From Streptomyces sp. SAJ15 (GTDB lineage: Bacteria > Actinomycetota > Actinomycetes > Streptomycetales > Streptomycetaceae), in the NCBI RefSeq assembly GCF_007595705.1, contig NZ_NISY01000001.1:372001-436000 (forward strand): a stretch of 64,000 nucleotides of DNA, read 5' to 3'. The position numbers were made by a program, and so were the translations under genes. Each line of letters begins with the position of its first letter. Positions within the stretch are counted from its first letter, which is position 1. The notes under the pieces are model-generated. The model was given only the letters and a program-made list of their open reading frames with translations. It was not told the DNA's origin and ran no database searches. This document shows positions 15,362 to 24,746 of this stretch, in pieces.

Positions 15362-17713
15362 TCAGGCCCCGGGGGCGAAACGCGCGATCGGGTTGCGCAG
15401 GGTGCCCACGAACTGCAGGGCGCCCGCCGGGTCGGCGAGGTCCACCATCTGCTTGTTGTTGCGCAGCTGGAGCCGGTTGAGGCAGGACAGCGTGAACTCC
15501 TCGGCGAACATGTCGTACTGCCGGAACTTGTCCGTCAGGTGCGGCGCCGACTCCTGGTAGGCGATGACGCACTCGGCGACCGCCCGCCAGAACGTCTCCT
15601 CGTCCACCACCCCGTCCTCGGCCAGCGTGGCGCCCAGGAAGCGGAAGAAGCAGTCGAAGACGTCCGTGAAGATCGACAGCAGCTTGACGTCCTCGGGGAC
15701 CTCCGCGCGGATGCGCTGGACCGCCGGCGGCAGCGCCGCGTCCGGGTCCATCACCACGATCTCCTCGGCGATGTCCTTGAAGATCGCCCGCTGGACGACG
15801 CCGTCCTCCAGGACCAGGATCACGTTCTCGCCGTGCGGCATGTACGCCAGGTCGTAGGCGTAGAAGCTGTGCAGCAGCGGGGTGAGGTAGGCGCGCAGAT
15901 AGCGGCGCAGCCACTCCTCCGGCGCCAGCCCCGAGCGCCGGATCAGGGCGCCCGCCAGGGACCCGCCCTCGGCGTCGGTGTGCAGCAGCGAGGCCATGGT
16001 GGCCACCTTCTGGCCCGGCTTCAGGCCGGACACCGGGCTCTCCCGCCACAGCGCGGCCAGCATCTTGCGGTACGGCGAGTAGCGGTCGGTCGCCGCCTCG
16101 TACGCCCGGTGGCGGTAGCCGATGGCGGCCCGCTCCCGGATGATCGTCAGGCCGGTGGCGCGCAGCACCACGTCGTTGGCGATCAGCTGGGCCAGCCAGT
16201 CGTTGATGGCCGGGGTCGCCTCCATGTAGGCGGCGGACAGGCCCCGCATGAAGCCCATGTTCAGCACCGACAGCGCCGTCTTCACATAGTGCTTCTCGGG
16301 AGCGCTGACGTTGAAGAACGTCCGGATGGACTGCTGGGCCAGGTAGGCGTCGTCGCCCTCGCCCAGGCAGACCAGGCGGCGCTGGGCGATCTCGGCGGCG
16401 AAGGTGACCGACATCTTGTTCCACCACTGCCAGGGGTGGACCGGGATCAGCTGGTAGTCGGCCAGGTCCAGGCCCAGCTCGCGCATGGTCTGCGCGAACC
16501 GCTCCAGGGTCGCCTCGCCCAGCTCCTCGCGCATCAGCGTGTCGTAGTCGATGTCCGCGCAGGAGGTGAACGTGGAGTGGTCGCGGTGCGCGGCGAGCCA
16601 CACCAGATGGAGGGGGCTGGCCGCCTCCGGCGCGTACGCGTGGTACTCGTGCACGCCGAAGCCCAGCCGCCCGTTGTTGGCGACGAAGCAGGGGTGGCCC
16701 TCGGTCATCCCGGTCTCGATCGTCTGGAAGTCGGCCTCGGCCAGCTCGGCGGCGCTCAGCCGCGCCTCGCCCAGCTTGTAGGCGGTGCCGGAGAGGGTGG
16801 AGCTGATCTCCTCCAGATAGACCGGCAGGATCTCGTCGCTCAGCCCCAGCGTCTCCCGCAGCTCGATGAAGAAGTCGAGCGCGTCCAGCGGGAGCTCCAC
16901 GCCGTCCCGGTGGCGGGTGATGGAGTCGGCGTCGACCTGCCAGTGGTCCAGGGTCAGCACCGAGGCCGTGAAGCGGTACTCCACGCTCCGGTCGTCGCCG
17001 CGCACCGACCAGCCGCCGTCGGGGAGTCGCTCCGGCGTCAGCAGCCGCTCGTGCGCGAACTCGGCCAACGCCTTGCGGAGGAGGAGTCGGCCGGCCCGCT
17101 CCCAGCGCTCGGGGGTGAGGTGGGCGACGGCGCCGGTGAGGCTGGAGCCGCCGCGGCCCTGGCTGGCCAGGAACCGCTCACGGGTGCAGACGCTCAGCAG
17201 CGCCTCCTTCTCCGGCTTCTGGATCGGGCCGACGACCTCGAAGCCGACGACCGCGTTGAGCGCATGGACGGCCTTGTTCCGGATGTCCGGCTCGACGACC
17301 ACGCGCCGGTTGCGCGGGTCGGAGAAGAGCAGCTCCATGACGGTGGTGATGACCGCGCGGGTGAAGCCGTGCAGCGGGATGTCGGTGGGCGCGCACAGGA
17401 AGTGCATGCCGACGTCGCCCGGCCGCGCGTCGTACAGCCCGACCAGCTCCAGCCGCGACGGGTCGTACCGCTCGACGAGGAACGCCGGGCGGCCCTCGTA
17501 CAGCCCGATGAAGGCGTCGTGGTGCGGGTGCTCGTGGATCTTGCGGTACTCGGCGCCGACCTCGGCCACCGACAGGTCCTGCATCATCCAGAACGCGGAC
17601 TTGGGGTGGGTCACCCAGCCGTGCAGCAGCTCCGCGTCCGCGTCCGGGTCCAGGGGGCGGATGGCGAACTCGCCGAGCCGGTCGTCGTGCCGGCGGAAGA
17701 GGATCTCCGACAT
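15362..17713 (-). CDS. desD: Fused desferrioxamine N-acyltransferase (DesC) and NIS synthetase (DesD)
   Basis: One continuous 783-residue frame carries both final steps of desferrioxamine assembly. Residues 1 to about 188 are a GNAT-type acyltransferase (FAIRPLDPDADAELLHGW, KAVHALNAVVGFEVVGPI) that acylates N-hydroxycadaverine. From about 200 to the end is an IucA/IucC NIS synthetase (HPWQWWNK, PHGENVILVLEDG, KTALSVLNMGFMRG) that joins the hydroxamates in ATP-dependent steps. In better-known Streptomyces these are two genes, desC and desD. Here the junction (RERFLASQGRGGSS then LTGAVAHLTPERW) has no stop and no ATG, GTG or TTG restart. The ATG at 17713 overlaps the desB stop by one base. Confidence 0.88.
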   Translation of the reverse strand: MSEILFRRHDDRLGEFAIRPLDPDADAELLHGWVTHPKSAFWMMQDLSVAEVGAEYRKIHEHPHHDAFIGLYEGRPAFLVERYDPSRLELVGLYDARPGDVGMHFLCAPTDIPLHGFTRAVITTVMELLFSDPRNRRVVVEPDIRNKAVHALNAVVGFEVVGPIQKPEKEALLSVCTRERFLASQGRGGSSLTGAVAHLTPERWERAGRLLLRKALAEFAHERLLTPERLPDGGWSVRGDDRSVEYRFTASVLTLDHWQVDADSITRHRDGVELPLDALDFFIELRETLGLSDEILPVYLEEISSTLSGTAYKLGEARLSAAELAEADFQTIETGMTEGHPCFVANNGRLGFGVHEYHAYAPEAASPLHLVWLAAHRDHSTFTSCADIDYDTLMREELGEATLERFAQTMRELGLDLADYQLIPVHPWQWWNKMSVTFAAEIAQRRLVCLGEGDDAYLAQQSIRTFFNVSAPEKHYVKTALSVLNMGFMRGLSAAYMEATPAINDWLAQLIANDVVLRATGLTIIRERAAIGYRHRAYEAATDRYSPYRKMLAALWRESPVSGLKPGQKVATMASLLHTDAEGGSLAGALIRRSGLAPEEWLRRYLRAYLTPLLHSFYAYDLAYMPHGENVILVLEDGVVQRAIFKDIAEEIVVMDPDAALPPAVQRIRAEVPEDVKLLSIFTDVFDCFFRFLGATLAEDGVVDEETFWRAVAECVIAYQESAPHLTDKFRQYDMFAEEFTLSCLNRLQLRNNKQMVDLADPAGALQFVGTLRNPIARFAPGA

Positions 17714-18993
17714 CAGAGGGACACCTCCGGGGCGCCGAACTCCTGGAAGGCGATGGCCTTCTCGATCGGGTAGACCTCGCGGCCCAGCAGCTCCCGCACG
17801 ATCCAGGAGTTGCGGTAGGGGCCCATGCCCAGGTCGGGGGAGGTGATGCTGTGCGTGTGGGTGCCGGCGTTCTGCAGGAAGACGCCGTTCCCGGTGGTGT
17901 CGACGCTGTAGTTGCGGGCGACGTCGAAGCGGCCGTGGGCGTCCCAGCGCAGCCGGTCGCGGATCGGCTCCAGGAAGGCCGGCGGCTGGTAGCGGTAGCC
18001 GGTCGCCAGGACCAGACCCTCGGTGGTGAGGGTGAAGTCCCGTCCCTGCTCCTCGTGGCGCAGGTCCAGGCGGTACGTCCCACTCTCCGAGTCGTACGAG
18101 GCCGACTGGAGCCCGGAGTTGGTCAGCAGCCGGGTGGGGACCGGGCCGGTGAGGTTCTTCTGGTAGAGCAGATCGAAGATGGCGTTGATCAGCTCCGAGT
18201 CGATGCCCTTGAACAGGCCCTTCTGCTCGGTCTCCAGCCGGTAGCGGGTGTCCTCGGGCAGCGCGTGGAAGTAGTCGATGTACTCCGGGGAGGTCATCTC
18301 CAGGGTCAGCTTGGTGTACTCCAGCGGGAAGAACCGCGGGGAGCGGGTGACCCAGTCGAGCCGGTAGCCGTGGACGTCGATCTCCGACAGCAGGTCGTAG
18401 TAGATCTCCGCGGCGCTCTGCCCGCTGCCGACCAGGGTGATGGACTCCTTGGCCTGCAGCGCCGCCTTGTGCTCCATGTAGCGCGAGTTGTGCAGGAAGT
18501 CCCCGCCCAGGTCGCGGCAGGACTCGGGGATGTACGGCGGGGTGCCGGTGCCCAGCACCAGGCGGCGGCCGCGGAAGACGCCGTCGACGGTGCGCACGAC
18601 GTACACCTCCTCGGCCTCGTCGTACTCGACGGTCTCCACCGTCTCGTTGAAGCGGACGCTGGTGAGCTTCGCCGCCGCCCAGCGGCAGTAGTCGTTGTAC
18701 TCCGTCCGCAGCGGATAGAAGTTCTCGCGGATGTAGAAGGAGTACAGCCGGCCGGACTCCTTCAGGTAGTTCAGGAAGGAGTACGGGGAGGTCGGGTCGG
18801 CCAGCGTGACCAGGTCCGACATGAACGGGGTCTGGAGGTGCGCGCCGTCCAGGAACATCCCCGAGTGCCACTCGAAGTCCGGCTTGCTCTCCAGGAACAC
18901 GCCGTTCAGCTCGTCGAGCGGCTCGGTGAGGCAGGCCAGACCCAGGTTGTACGGGCCGAGGCCGATGCCGACGAAGTCGTAGGTGGTGGACAT
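17713..18993 (-). CDS. desB: Cadaverine/lysine-type N-hydroxylating monooxygenase DesB
   Basis: This is a 426-residue FAD- and NADPH-dependent N-hydroxylase of the lysine/ornithine N-monooxygenase family. It has the FAD site [10 protein letters not shown] near the N-terminus, the NADPH site VGSGQSAAE in the middle, and the family's C-terminal ATGYRYQPP. In the pathway it converts cadaverine to N-hydroxycadaverine. The ATG at 18993 follows GGAAG and lies 11 bases after desA; the stop overlaps the start of the desC-desD fusion. Confidence 0.92.
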   Translation of the reverse strand: MSTTYDFVGIGLGPYNLGLACLTEPLDELNGVFLESKPDFEWHSGMFLDGAHLQTPFMSDLVTLADPTSPYSFLNYLKESGRLYSFYIRENFYPLRTEYNDYCRWAAAKLTSVRFNETVETVEYDEAEEVYVVRTVDGVFRGRRLVLGTGTPPYIPESCRDLGGDFLHNSRYMEHKAALQAKESITLVGSGQSAAEIYYDLLSEIDVHGYRLDWVTRSPRFFPLEYTKLTLEMTSPEYIDYFHALPEDTRYRLETEQKGLFKGIDSELINAIFDLLYQKNLTGPVPTRLLTNSGLQSASYDSESGTYRLDLRHEEQGRDFTLTTEGLVLATGYRYQPPAFLEPIRDRLRWDAHGRFDVARNYSVDTTGNGVFLQNAGTHTHSITSPDLGMGPYRNSWIVRELLGREVYPIEKAIAFQEFGAPEVSL

Positions 18994-19004
18994 GGTTCTT
19001 CCGT

Positions 19005-20573
19005 TCAGCTGGCGCGGCGGGCGGGGGCGGCGGCGTGTTCGTTCAGGTAGCGGCCGGCGTGCTCCGCCAGCAGGTCCAGGACGTGCGCGATGTCGTCGAG
19101 CGAGGTCTCCGGGTTGAGCAGGGTGAATTTCAGGTAGTGCGCCCCGTCGACCGTGGTGCCGGCCACGACCGCCTCGCCGGAGGCGGCCAGCGCGTCCCGC
19201 GCGTACAGGTTGGCCTCGTCGGCCAGCTCCCGCAGCGCCCCTTCCGGGGGCAGGTAGCGGAAGACCAGGGTGGAGAGCTGGGACTTGGTGACGACCTCGT
19301 AGCGGGGGTCCTCGTCCAGCAGCGTCCAGGCGTCGGCCGTGCGGTCGCAGACCTCGTCGAAGAGGGCGCCGAGGCCGTCCGCGCCCATGATGCGCAGGGT
19401 CATCCACAGCTTCAGCGCGTCGAAGCGGCGGGTGGTCTGGATGGACTTGTCGACCTGGTTGGGGATGCGCCGCTCGACCATGCGCTCCGGGTTGAGGTAG
19501 TCGGCGTGGTAGGTGGCGTGGCGCAGCGTGGCCCGGTCGCGGACCAGCACCGCGCTGGAGCTGACCGGCTGGAAGAAGGACTTGTGGTAGTCCACGGTGA
19601 CCGAGTCGGCGCGCTCGATGCCGTCGAGCAGGTGGCGTCGGGTGCGGGAGGTGAGCAGCCCGCAGCCGTAGGCGGCGTCCACGTGGAACCAGGTGCCGGC
19701 CCAGGCGGCCAGGTCGGCGATCTGCGGCAGCGGGTCGATGGTGCCGAAGTCGGTGGTGCCCGCGGTGGCCACCACGGCCATCACGACCAGGCCCTCGCGG
19801 TGGCAGCGCTCCAGCTCGCGGGCGAGCGCGGCGGGCCGCATCCGGCGGTCGCGGTCGGTCTCCACGGCGATGACCGCGTCCTGGCCGAGCCCGAGCAGCT
19901 TCGCGGACTTCTTCACGCTGAAGTGGCTGACCTCGGAGGAGAGGATGCGCAGCCGGGGCAGGACGTCGTGCTGGGTCAGCGGCTCGGCGGCGTTCTTCAG
20001 GGCCTGGGTGACCGCCTCCTCGCGGGCGAGTAGCAGGGCCTGGAAGTTGGACTGGGTGCCGCCGCTGGTGAAGATGCCGTCGGCGTCCGGCCCCAGGCCG
20101 AGACGCTCGGTGGTCCAGTCGACCAGGCGGCGCTCGATGAGGGTGCCGCCGGCGCTCTGGTCCCAGGTGTCCAGCGAGGAGTTGATGGCGGACAACACCG
20201 CCTCGCCGACCAGCGCCGGGATCACCACCGGGCAGTTGAGGTGGGCGAGGTAGCGGGGGTGGTGGAAGTAGATCGCGTCGCGGAGGTAGACGTCCTGCAG
20301 CTCCTCCAGCGCGGCGCCGGCGTCGCCGAGCGGCTGGTCCAGGTCGATCCCGGATATCCGCGGGGCCAGTTCGTCCGGGGTCACGCCGGAGAACGGGCGG
20401 TCGGTGCGGGCGACGGTGTCGGCCACCAGCGCGATGCCGTCGGCCACGGAGCGCCGGTAGCTCTCCGCCGTACGGTCATTGAACAGGTGCGACCTGGCAT
20501 CCGCCGCCCCGGCTACGGGTGCGGTGGCGGTTCCTGTCGACGGGTCCTCGGAGGTGCTCGCGAGGAGACTCAA
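19005..20573 (-). CDS. desA: PLP-dependent lysine decarboxylase DesA
   Basis: This 522-residue group II decarboxylase makes cadaverine from lysine, the first step to desferrioxamine. Landmarks are [19 protein letters not shown], the cofactor-binding FHVDAAYG, and the PLP lysine in [10 protein letters not shown]. The chosen TTG at 20573 has AAAGGA about 7 bases upstream and adds a roughly 25-residue leader to the usual start near [17 protein letters not shown]. No in-frame ATG or GTG lies closer. Unlike the well-studied locus, no iron box is visible in the 318 bases before it. Confidence 0.92.
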   Translation of the reverse strand: MSLLASTSEDPSTGTATAPVAGAADARSHLFNDRTAESYRRSVADGIALVADTVARTDRPFSGVTPDELAPRISGIDLDQPLGDAGAALEELQDVYLRDAIYFHHPRYLAHLNCPVVIPALVGEAVLSAINSSLDTWDQSAGGTLIERRLVDWTTERLGLGPDADGIFTSGGTQSNFQALLLAREEAVTQALKNAAEPLTQHDVLPRLRILSSEVSHFSVKKSAKLLGLGQDAVIAVETDRDRRMRPAALARELERCHREGLVVMAVVATAGTTDFGTIDPLPQIADLAAWAGTWFHVDAAYGCGLLTSRTRRHLLDGIERADSVTVDYHKSFFQPVSSSAVLVRDRATLRHATYHADYLNPERMVERRIPNQVDKSIQTTRRFDALKLWMTLRIMGADGLGALFDEVCDRTADAWTLLDEDPRYEVVTKSQLSTLVFRYLPPEGALRELADEANLYARDALAASGEAVVAGTTVDGAHYLKFTLLNPETSLDDIAHVLDLLAEHAGRYLNEHAAAPARRAS

Positions 20574-20891
20574 CGGAATGTCCTTTCTGAAGCGGGCATG
20601 GGGGTGCCCTGGCCGGGCCCCGTCCGGAGGGTGTCGAGGGTCGTGCGGACGGGCCGGCGACGCGGTGAGGGGTGTGGAGGAGAGCAGGAAGGCGGGAGAC
20701 AGGGCGGCGCGGTCGCTCCGTGCGGGGTGAGGAGGAGCCGTGCGCGGCGAGCTTCGCGGGGGGAGGGCGTCTGGAGGGCGGAGGGAGGGCCTCGTACGGG
20801 CGGGGGCGTACGGGGGCGGCTTACGGGGAGGGGAGGCGTGCGGGGAGACGGCGGCTCCCGGCCGGCGGCCGACCGGAGCCCGAAGAAACGT
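20574..20891 (-). other. Gap between desF and desA: no iron box seen
   Basis: The gap is GC-rich and purine-rich on the plus strand. I searched by eye for TTAGGTTAGGCTAACCTAA-like sequence and found none. No hairpin terminator separates desF from desA, so desA may be reached by readthrough from desE-desF or may have an unrecognised promoter here. Confidence 0.4.
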
Positions 20892-21785
20892 TTAGTCCTC
20901 GCTGGGGGCCGGGTTGGTCACGGCTTCCTCGATGAGCTGTTCCTCCGTGGCGCCACGGCGCCAGTAGCCGGTGAACATGACGGCCTCGCGGTCGAAACCG
21001 CGCTCGCCGACCAGGTGGCGACGCAGCGTCCGCACGGTGCCGGCCTCGCCGGCGATCCAGGCGTACGCGGTGCCCTCGGGAAGGCTCGCGGCGCGTACCG
21101 CGTCCGGGATCAGGCCGGTCCGCGGGCGGCCGTCGCCGCCGTCCCGCACCAGCCAGACGATCTCGGCGTCCGCCTCGGTGTCGAGGCGCTGGATGTCCTC
21201 GGCGTGCGGCACCTCGATCCAGACCCGGGCCGGGGTGCCGGCGGGCAGCCAGCGGAGGATGCCCGAGACGGCGGGCAGCGCGGTCTCGTCGCCGGTGACC
21301 AGCACCCAGTCGGTGCCGGCCGGCGGGCGGAAGTCCACCCCGGCGTTGTCCGGGGCGATCGGGCCCAGGAGCACGGCCCGGTCGCCCGGTTCGGCGCGAG
21401 CGGCCCAGCGGGCGGCCGGGCCGCTCGCGGCGGCGGAGTCGGCACCGTGCAGTGCGAAGTCCACGTCGAGCTCGACGGATCCGTCGTCGGCCCGGCGCTG
21501 GTCGCGCACGGTGTACGTGCGCATGACCCCACGCGTCTCCGGGTCCATGGCGCGCCACACGGAGAACCACTCCTCCCCCGCCTCGACCGGGACGACGGGG
21601 GCGTCCTGGCCGGGTTGCGGAAGGAAGAGCTTGAATCTCTGGTCGCGACCGCCCGTGGCGAACTCGGTGAGCTCCGGGCCGCCGAAGGTGATCCTGACCA
21701 TGGAGCGGCCGAGGGATCGCGTTCCGGTGACGCGCGCGTCGAAGAAGCGGAACGGAACGGCGGTGGTGGTGGCTGCGGTGGTCAT
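20892..21785 (-). CDS. desF: Siderophore-interacting FAD-dependent ferric reductase (SIP), DesF-like
   Basis: This 297-residue member of the SIP/ViuB family releases iron from the imported ferri-siderophore by flavin-dependent reduction. The FAD-binding segment MRTYTVRD (about 115-122), the nucleotide segment TGDETALPAVSGI and the family's YAWIAGEAGTVRTLRRHL and FTGYWRRG at the C-terminus are present. It lies between the desE binding-protein gene and desA, the order known for desferrioxamine loci, and is probably iron-repressed from the box upstream of desE. It ends in TAA. Confidence 0.88.
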   Translation of the reverse strand: MTTAATTTAVPFRFFDARVTGTRSLGRSMVRITFGGPELTEFATGGRDQRFKLFLPQPGQDAPVVPVEAGEEWFSVWRAMDPETRGVMRTYTVRDQRRADDGSVELDVDFALHGADSAAASGPAARWAARAEPGDRAVLLGPIAPDNAGVDFRPPAGTDWVLVTGDETALPAVSGILRWLPAGTPARVWIEVPHAEDIQRLDTEADAEIVWLVRDGGDGRPRTGLIPDAVRAASLPEGTAYAWIAGEAGTVRTLRRHLVGERGFDREAVMFTGYWRRGATEEQLIEEAVTNPAPSED

Positions 21786-21877
21786 GTGAGAGGGGTGTTC
21801 CTTTCACGCGCCGTGAGTGCCGTGGGCGCCATGGGTGCCATGGGTCCGGGGTGTGCGGTGGTGGGTCGGGGTCGGCG

Positions 21878-22915
21878 TCAGCTGACCTTCTTGGCGTCCT
21901 GCATGGCCTTGGTGAGCGCCTCGATGAGCGGGGCGGCACCGGCGTAGGAGAAGCGCGGCTCGCTGCTCCAGCCGGTGATCTGGCCGGCCTTGACGGCGGG
22001 CAGCTTGGACCAGGTCGGCTTGGACTTCAGGTCCTTGGGCTGGAGGGTCGCGGTGCGGTCGTCGAGGAAGAGCAGGTCCGCGTCGTACTTGTCGGCGTTC
22101 TCCCAGCTCAGGCTCTCGAAGTAGCCGCCCTGGTCCAGCTTCTTCGGCTGGACGAACTCGACGCCCAGCTCGCTGAAGTAGATGAGGTCGGCGTTGACCT
22201 TCGGGTTGGAGACGTAGAACAGGTCGGCGCTGGCGGAGCAGGCCATGACCTTGATCTTCGAGCCCTTGGCGGTCTTGCGGAGGGTCTCGGCGGCCTTCTC
22301 GAAGCGGGCCTTCGCCTCGACGACCTTCTTGGCCTTCAGGTCGGCGCCCAGCGACTCGGCGAGCTCGGCGTAGCGCTTGATGGGGTCCAGCATGGAGACC
22401 CGGCCGCTGGTGATGGCGACGCTGTCGGCCAGGCCGAGGATCTTGTCCTTGCTGTCGTCCGGCACGTAGAAGAGCGCGCCCGGGTCGTACATGTTGGTGA
22501 TGAGCAGCTCGGGGCGGAGCGCCGCGTACTTCTCGACGTTGAACTGGCCCCACTCGTTGCCGAGCACGGTCACCTGGTCGACCGGGAGGTCGCCGGCCTG
22601 CTTGTCCGGCTCGCCGTTCTTGAGCGTGGTCGGGCCGAAGGTGCCGACGATCTGCTTGTCCACGCCGAAGTCGTAGAGCGCGGCGGCCGAGCCGATGTAC
22701 GCGACGACGCGCTGCGGGGTGCTCTTCTTGGAGATCTTGGTCTTGCGGTCGTCGGTGAAGGTCCACGGACCGCTCTTCTTCGCCGCGCCACCCGACTTGT
22801 CGGATCCCTTGGCGTCCTTGCTCCCACAGGCGGTGACCAGGGCACCGAGGCCGACGGCGCCGCCCGTGGCGAGCAGTCCGCGGCGGGAGAGGGGGAGGGC
22901 TCTGGCGTTGGGCAT
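21878..22915 (-). CDS. desE: Ferrioxamine-binding lipoprotein of an ABC importer, DesE
   Basis: This 345-residue periplasmic-type binding protein of the FhuD/FepB class captures ferrioxamine at the cell surface. The N-terminus has twin arginines at residues 11-12 and the lipobox VTAC with Cys30, implying Tat export and lipidation. The body has the usual features (RVVAYIGSAAALYDFG, LRPELLITNMYDPG). No permease or ATPase gene is adjacent, so these must be encoded elsewhere. It is first in line after a strong iron box about 70 bases upstream, which should make it DmdR/DtxR-regulated. Confidence 0.9.
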   Translation of the reverse strand: MPNARALPLSRRGLLATGGAVGLGALVTACGSKDAKGSDKSGGAAKKSGPWTFTDDRKTKISKKSTPQRVVAYIGSAAALYDFGVDKQIVGTFGPTTLKNGEPDKQAGDLPVDQVTVLGNEWGQFNVEKYAALRPELLITNMYDPGALFYVPDDSKDKILGLADSVAITSGRVSMLDPIKRYAELAESLGADLKAKKVVEAKARFEKAAETLRKTAKGSKIKVMACSASADLFYVSNPKVNADLIYFSELGVEFVQPKKLDQGGYFESLSWENADKYDADLLFLDDRTATLQPKDLKSKPTWSKLPAVKAGQITGWSSEPRFSYAGAAPLIEALTKAMQDAKKVS

Positions 22916-22984
22916 GGGGAGGAGTCTTTCTGTGGAGCGGGGACGGAGCGTGGCACGGGACGGCCCGCCGGACCGAAGTCGAGG

Positions 22985-23003
22985 TTAGGTTAGCCTAACT
23001 TCA
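22985..23003 (-). promoter_or_regulatory. Iron box (DmdR/DtxR-family operator) upstream of desE
   Basis: The core TTAGGTTAGCCTAA at 22985-22998 is, on the desE strand, TTAGGCTAACCTAA, a perfect 14-base match to the DtxR-family consensus TTAGGTTAGGCTAACCTAA; about 16 of 19 positions match overall. It lies 70 bases before the desE start and should repress the operon when iron is plentiful. Confidence 0.9.
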
Positions 23004-23053
23004 ACGGATGTCCAGTCTGGGGTTCCGTGCCACGCCTCGTTCCTGGCTCCGAA

Positions 23054-23422
23054 TCAGCCTCCGAAGTGCCAGAACACCGCGTCGTTCACGGTCACGAGCA
23101 CCGCCAGTACGACCAGGTCGGCGATGCCCAGGGTCAGCCCGAGCAGCGCCCGGCCGCGGCGCCCGGTGCCCCGGGCGAGCGCCAGGCCGGCCAGGACGAT
23201 GGCGCACGGGCCGAAGACCAGATTGAACAACAGCAGCCCGATCAGGCCCAGGACGAACGACGCCACCGCCATCCCGTCGGCGTCCGCGCGGGGGTCGGAA
23301 CCGCGGGTCGACGCCGTGCGGTTGGGCGCGAGGCGCGCCGGTTGCGGGGAACGTGCCGGGCGCGGGGAAGGTGCCGGGTGCGAGGAACGTCCGGTGTGCG
23401 TGGTCAGCGTGGCGTGGTCCAT
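23054..23422 (-). CDS. DUF4190-type small membrane protein
   Basis: This is a 122-residue protein. About 48 polar, Pro/Arg-rich residues precede two hydrophobic helices (MAVASFVLGLIGLLLFNLVF and the segment LLGLTLGIADLVVLAVLVTV). The MAVASFVLGL start of the hydrophobic part is typical of DUF4190 proteins, whose function is unknown. It follows the 58-residue hydrophobic gene by 3 bases, so both likely form one transcript running away from the TetR gene and its palindromic operator. Confidence 0.7.
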   Translation of the reverse strand: MDHATLTTHTGRSSHPAPSPRPARSPQPARLAPNRTASTRGSDPRADADGMAVASFVLGLIGLLLFNLVFGPCAIVLAGLALARGTGRRGRALLGLTLGIADLVVLAVLVTVNDAVFWHFGG

Positions 23423-23425
23423 CGG

Positions 23426-23602
23426 TCAGCGTCCCTTCTGCGTGTCGGGTGTGTGCCGGGCCGTCAGGCGTTCGCGGAGGAAGAAGGCCAGCAGCCAGAC
23501 GGCGATGGCGGCCGAGGCGGCCAGGAAGACCGGGAGCGGGGTGTGTGCCGCCGCGCCCAGCACGATGCCCATGAGGGCGAGCACTGCGACCAGGAAGAGC
23601 AT
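23426..23602 (-). CDS. Small hydrophobic membrane peptide
   Basis: This 58-residue protein starts at ATG 23602, after AAAGG with 7-base spacing. It has two hydrophobic helices (MLFLVAVLALMGIVLGAAAH; PVFLAASAAIAVWLLAFFL) and a basic tail. No family is recognised. It sits 3 bases before the DUF4190 gene and is divergent from the TetR regulator at 23856, so it is a probable target of that regulator. Confidence 0.55.
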   Translation of the reverse strand: MLFLVAVLALMGIVLGAAAHTPLPVFLAASAAIAVWLLAFFLRERLTARHTPDTQKGR

Positions 23603-23769
23603 GTGCGGCCTTTCTCGTAAGGATGGCCTGCGGTGTCGTGCGCGGCGGCTGCCGCGCACCGTCTGCTTCTGCGTGCTGTGTGTCCGGCGCGTCGCGTCCT
23701 TGTGCGTCGCGTTCGGCGCGCGGGTGCGTGCGCGTCGCGTTCCGCGCCGTGTGTCGCGCGTGTTTCGGT

Positions 23770-23850
23770 TCAGTGAACAGTTGAGATGACAACTGTTCAC
23801 TGACATCTCCATCCTACGCTGGCCAAAGTCGGCGAACGGCTGTTTACTGA
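23770..23850. promoter_or_regulatory. Perfect palindromic operator plus extra half-site (TetR)
   Basis: Arms 23770-23783 (TCAGTGAACAGTTG) and 23790-23803 are exact complements around AGATGA. A further copy of the half-site, TGTTTACTGA (compare TGTTCACTGA), lies at 23841-23850, just before the TetR start at 23856. This is the expected layout of an autoregulatory site controlling both divergent transcripts. Confidence 0.8.
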
Positions 23851-23855
23851 ATGAC

Positions 23856-24698
23856 ATGAGTCACACGCTCGGCATCCGGCAGGCCCAGAAACTGAAGACC
23901 CGACAGGCGCTGTTGGACGCCGCCCTGCGGCTGCTGGCCGACCAGAGCCTGAGCAGCCTGGGGCTGCGCGAGGTCACGCGCGTGGTGGGCATCGCCCCGG
24001 CCGCGTTCTACCGGCACTTCCGCGACATGGCGGATCTCGGCGTGGCCTTGGTGGAGGAGTCGCTGGGCAGCCTGCACGTCATGATCCGGGCGATCCTCGC
24101 CGAGCAGGACGGGGACGAGGAGCGGATCGAGGGCTCGGTGCGGGCCGTCGCCGAGCATGTCCGCCGCTACCCCGCCCATGTCCGGTTCATCGCCCGCGAA
24201 CGCCACGGCGGGGTGCGGCCGGTGCGCGAGGCGATCGCCGCCCAGCTCGACCGGTTCGCGGAGGAGGTCGCGGAGGCGCTGGCCTCGCAGCTCGCCGCGG
24301 AGGGGTGGAGCGCGGAGGACGTGCGGATGCTCGCCGAGCTCTACGTCGACCACATGGTGATGACGGCGACGGCCTTCCTGGAGGCGCAGCCGGAGGGCGC
24401 GGGAGAGGGCGTGGGCGAGGGTGCGGGTGAGGACATCGGGGGAGCGGGGGCGGAAACGCCGCCCGCGGTCGCGGGAGTGGCTGACGGGGCGTCTGTATCT
24501 ATAGGAGAGAAGGAAACTGACGTGACGTCGGGTCCTGGTGTGCGCCAGGTCGGGGCGACGGGCGCGGCGTCTTCGGCGGGTGCCGCGTCCGGCGCCGGGG
24601 CGGGCATGGAGTCCGAGGCGGTGCGACGCATCGCGCGTACCGCCCAGCGGCAGCTCCTCCTGATCAGCCTGGGGCGGCACCACTGGCCCACCGGGTGA
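23856..24698 (+). CDS. TetR-family regulator with internal low-complexity insertion
   Basis: This 280-residue regulator has a DNA-binding domain at about 12-62 (GLREVTRVVGIAPAAFYRHF) of the FabR-like TetR subgroup. A typical ligand-binding domain runs to residue 178 and a conserved C-terminal stretch (EAVRRIARTAQRQLLLISLG) is at 254-273. Between them lies an insertion of about 74 residues, rich in Gly/Ala/Glu, that the family normally lacks. The insertion contains a locally AT-rich patch (24492-24521) with rare codons and a ribosome-binding-site-like AAGGAA before GTG 24522. It likely controls itself and the divergent small membrane genes through the palindrome at 23770-23803. Confidence 0.85.
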   Translation: MSHTLGIRQAQKLKTRQALLDAALRLLADQSLSSLGLREVTRVVGIAPAAFYRHFRDMADLGVALVEESLGSLHVMIRAILAEQDGDEERIEGSVRAVAEHVRRYPAHVRFIARERHGGVRPVREAIAAQLDRFAEEVAEALASQLAAEGWSAEDVRMLAELYVDHMVMTATAFLEAQPEGAGEGVGEGAGEDIGGAGAETPPAVAGVADGASVSIGEKETDVTSGPGVRQVGATGAASSAGAASGAGAGMESEAVRRIARTAQRQLLLISLGRHHWPTG

Positions 24699-24746
24699 CA
24701 TGACCGAGACGGGGGTCGGCGCGTGACGGAGTCGTCGGACGGCGGG

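Noticed and set aside
15362..17713. desC-desD fusion as a sequencing frameshift artefact
   Set aside because: Both halves are in the same frame over their full length, so only loss of a stop or a multiple-of-three change, not a frameshift error, can explain it. It is kept as a finding but needs read support.
15539..17773. 744-residue plus-strand frame opposite the desC-desD fusion
   Set aside because: It is an antisense shadow with repeated Gln/Val/Arg/Gly, and no ribosome-binding site supports it.
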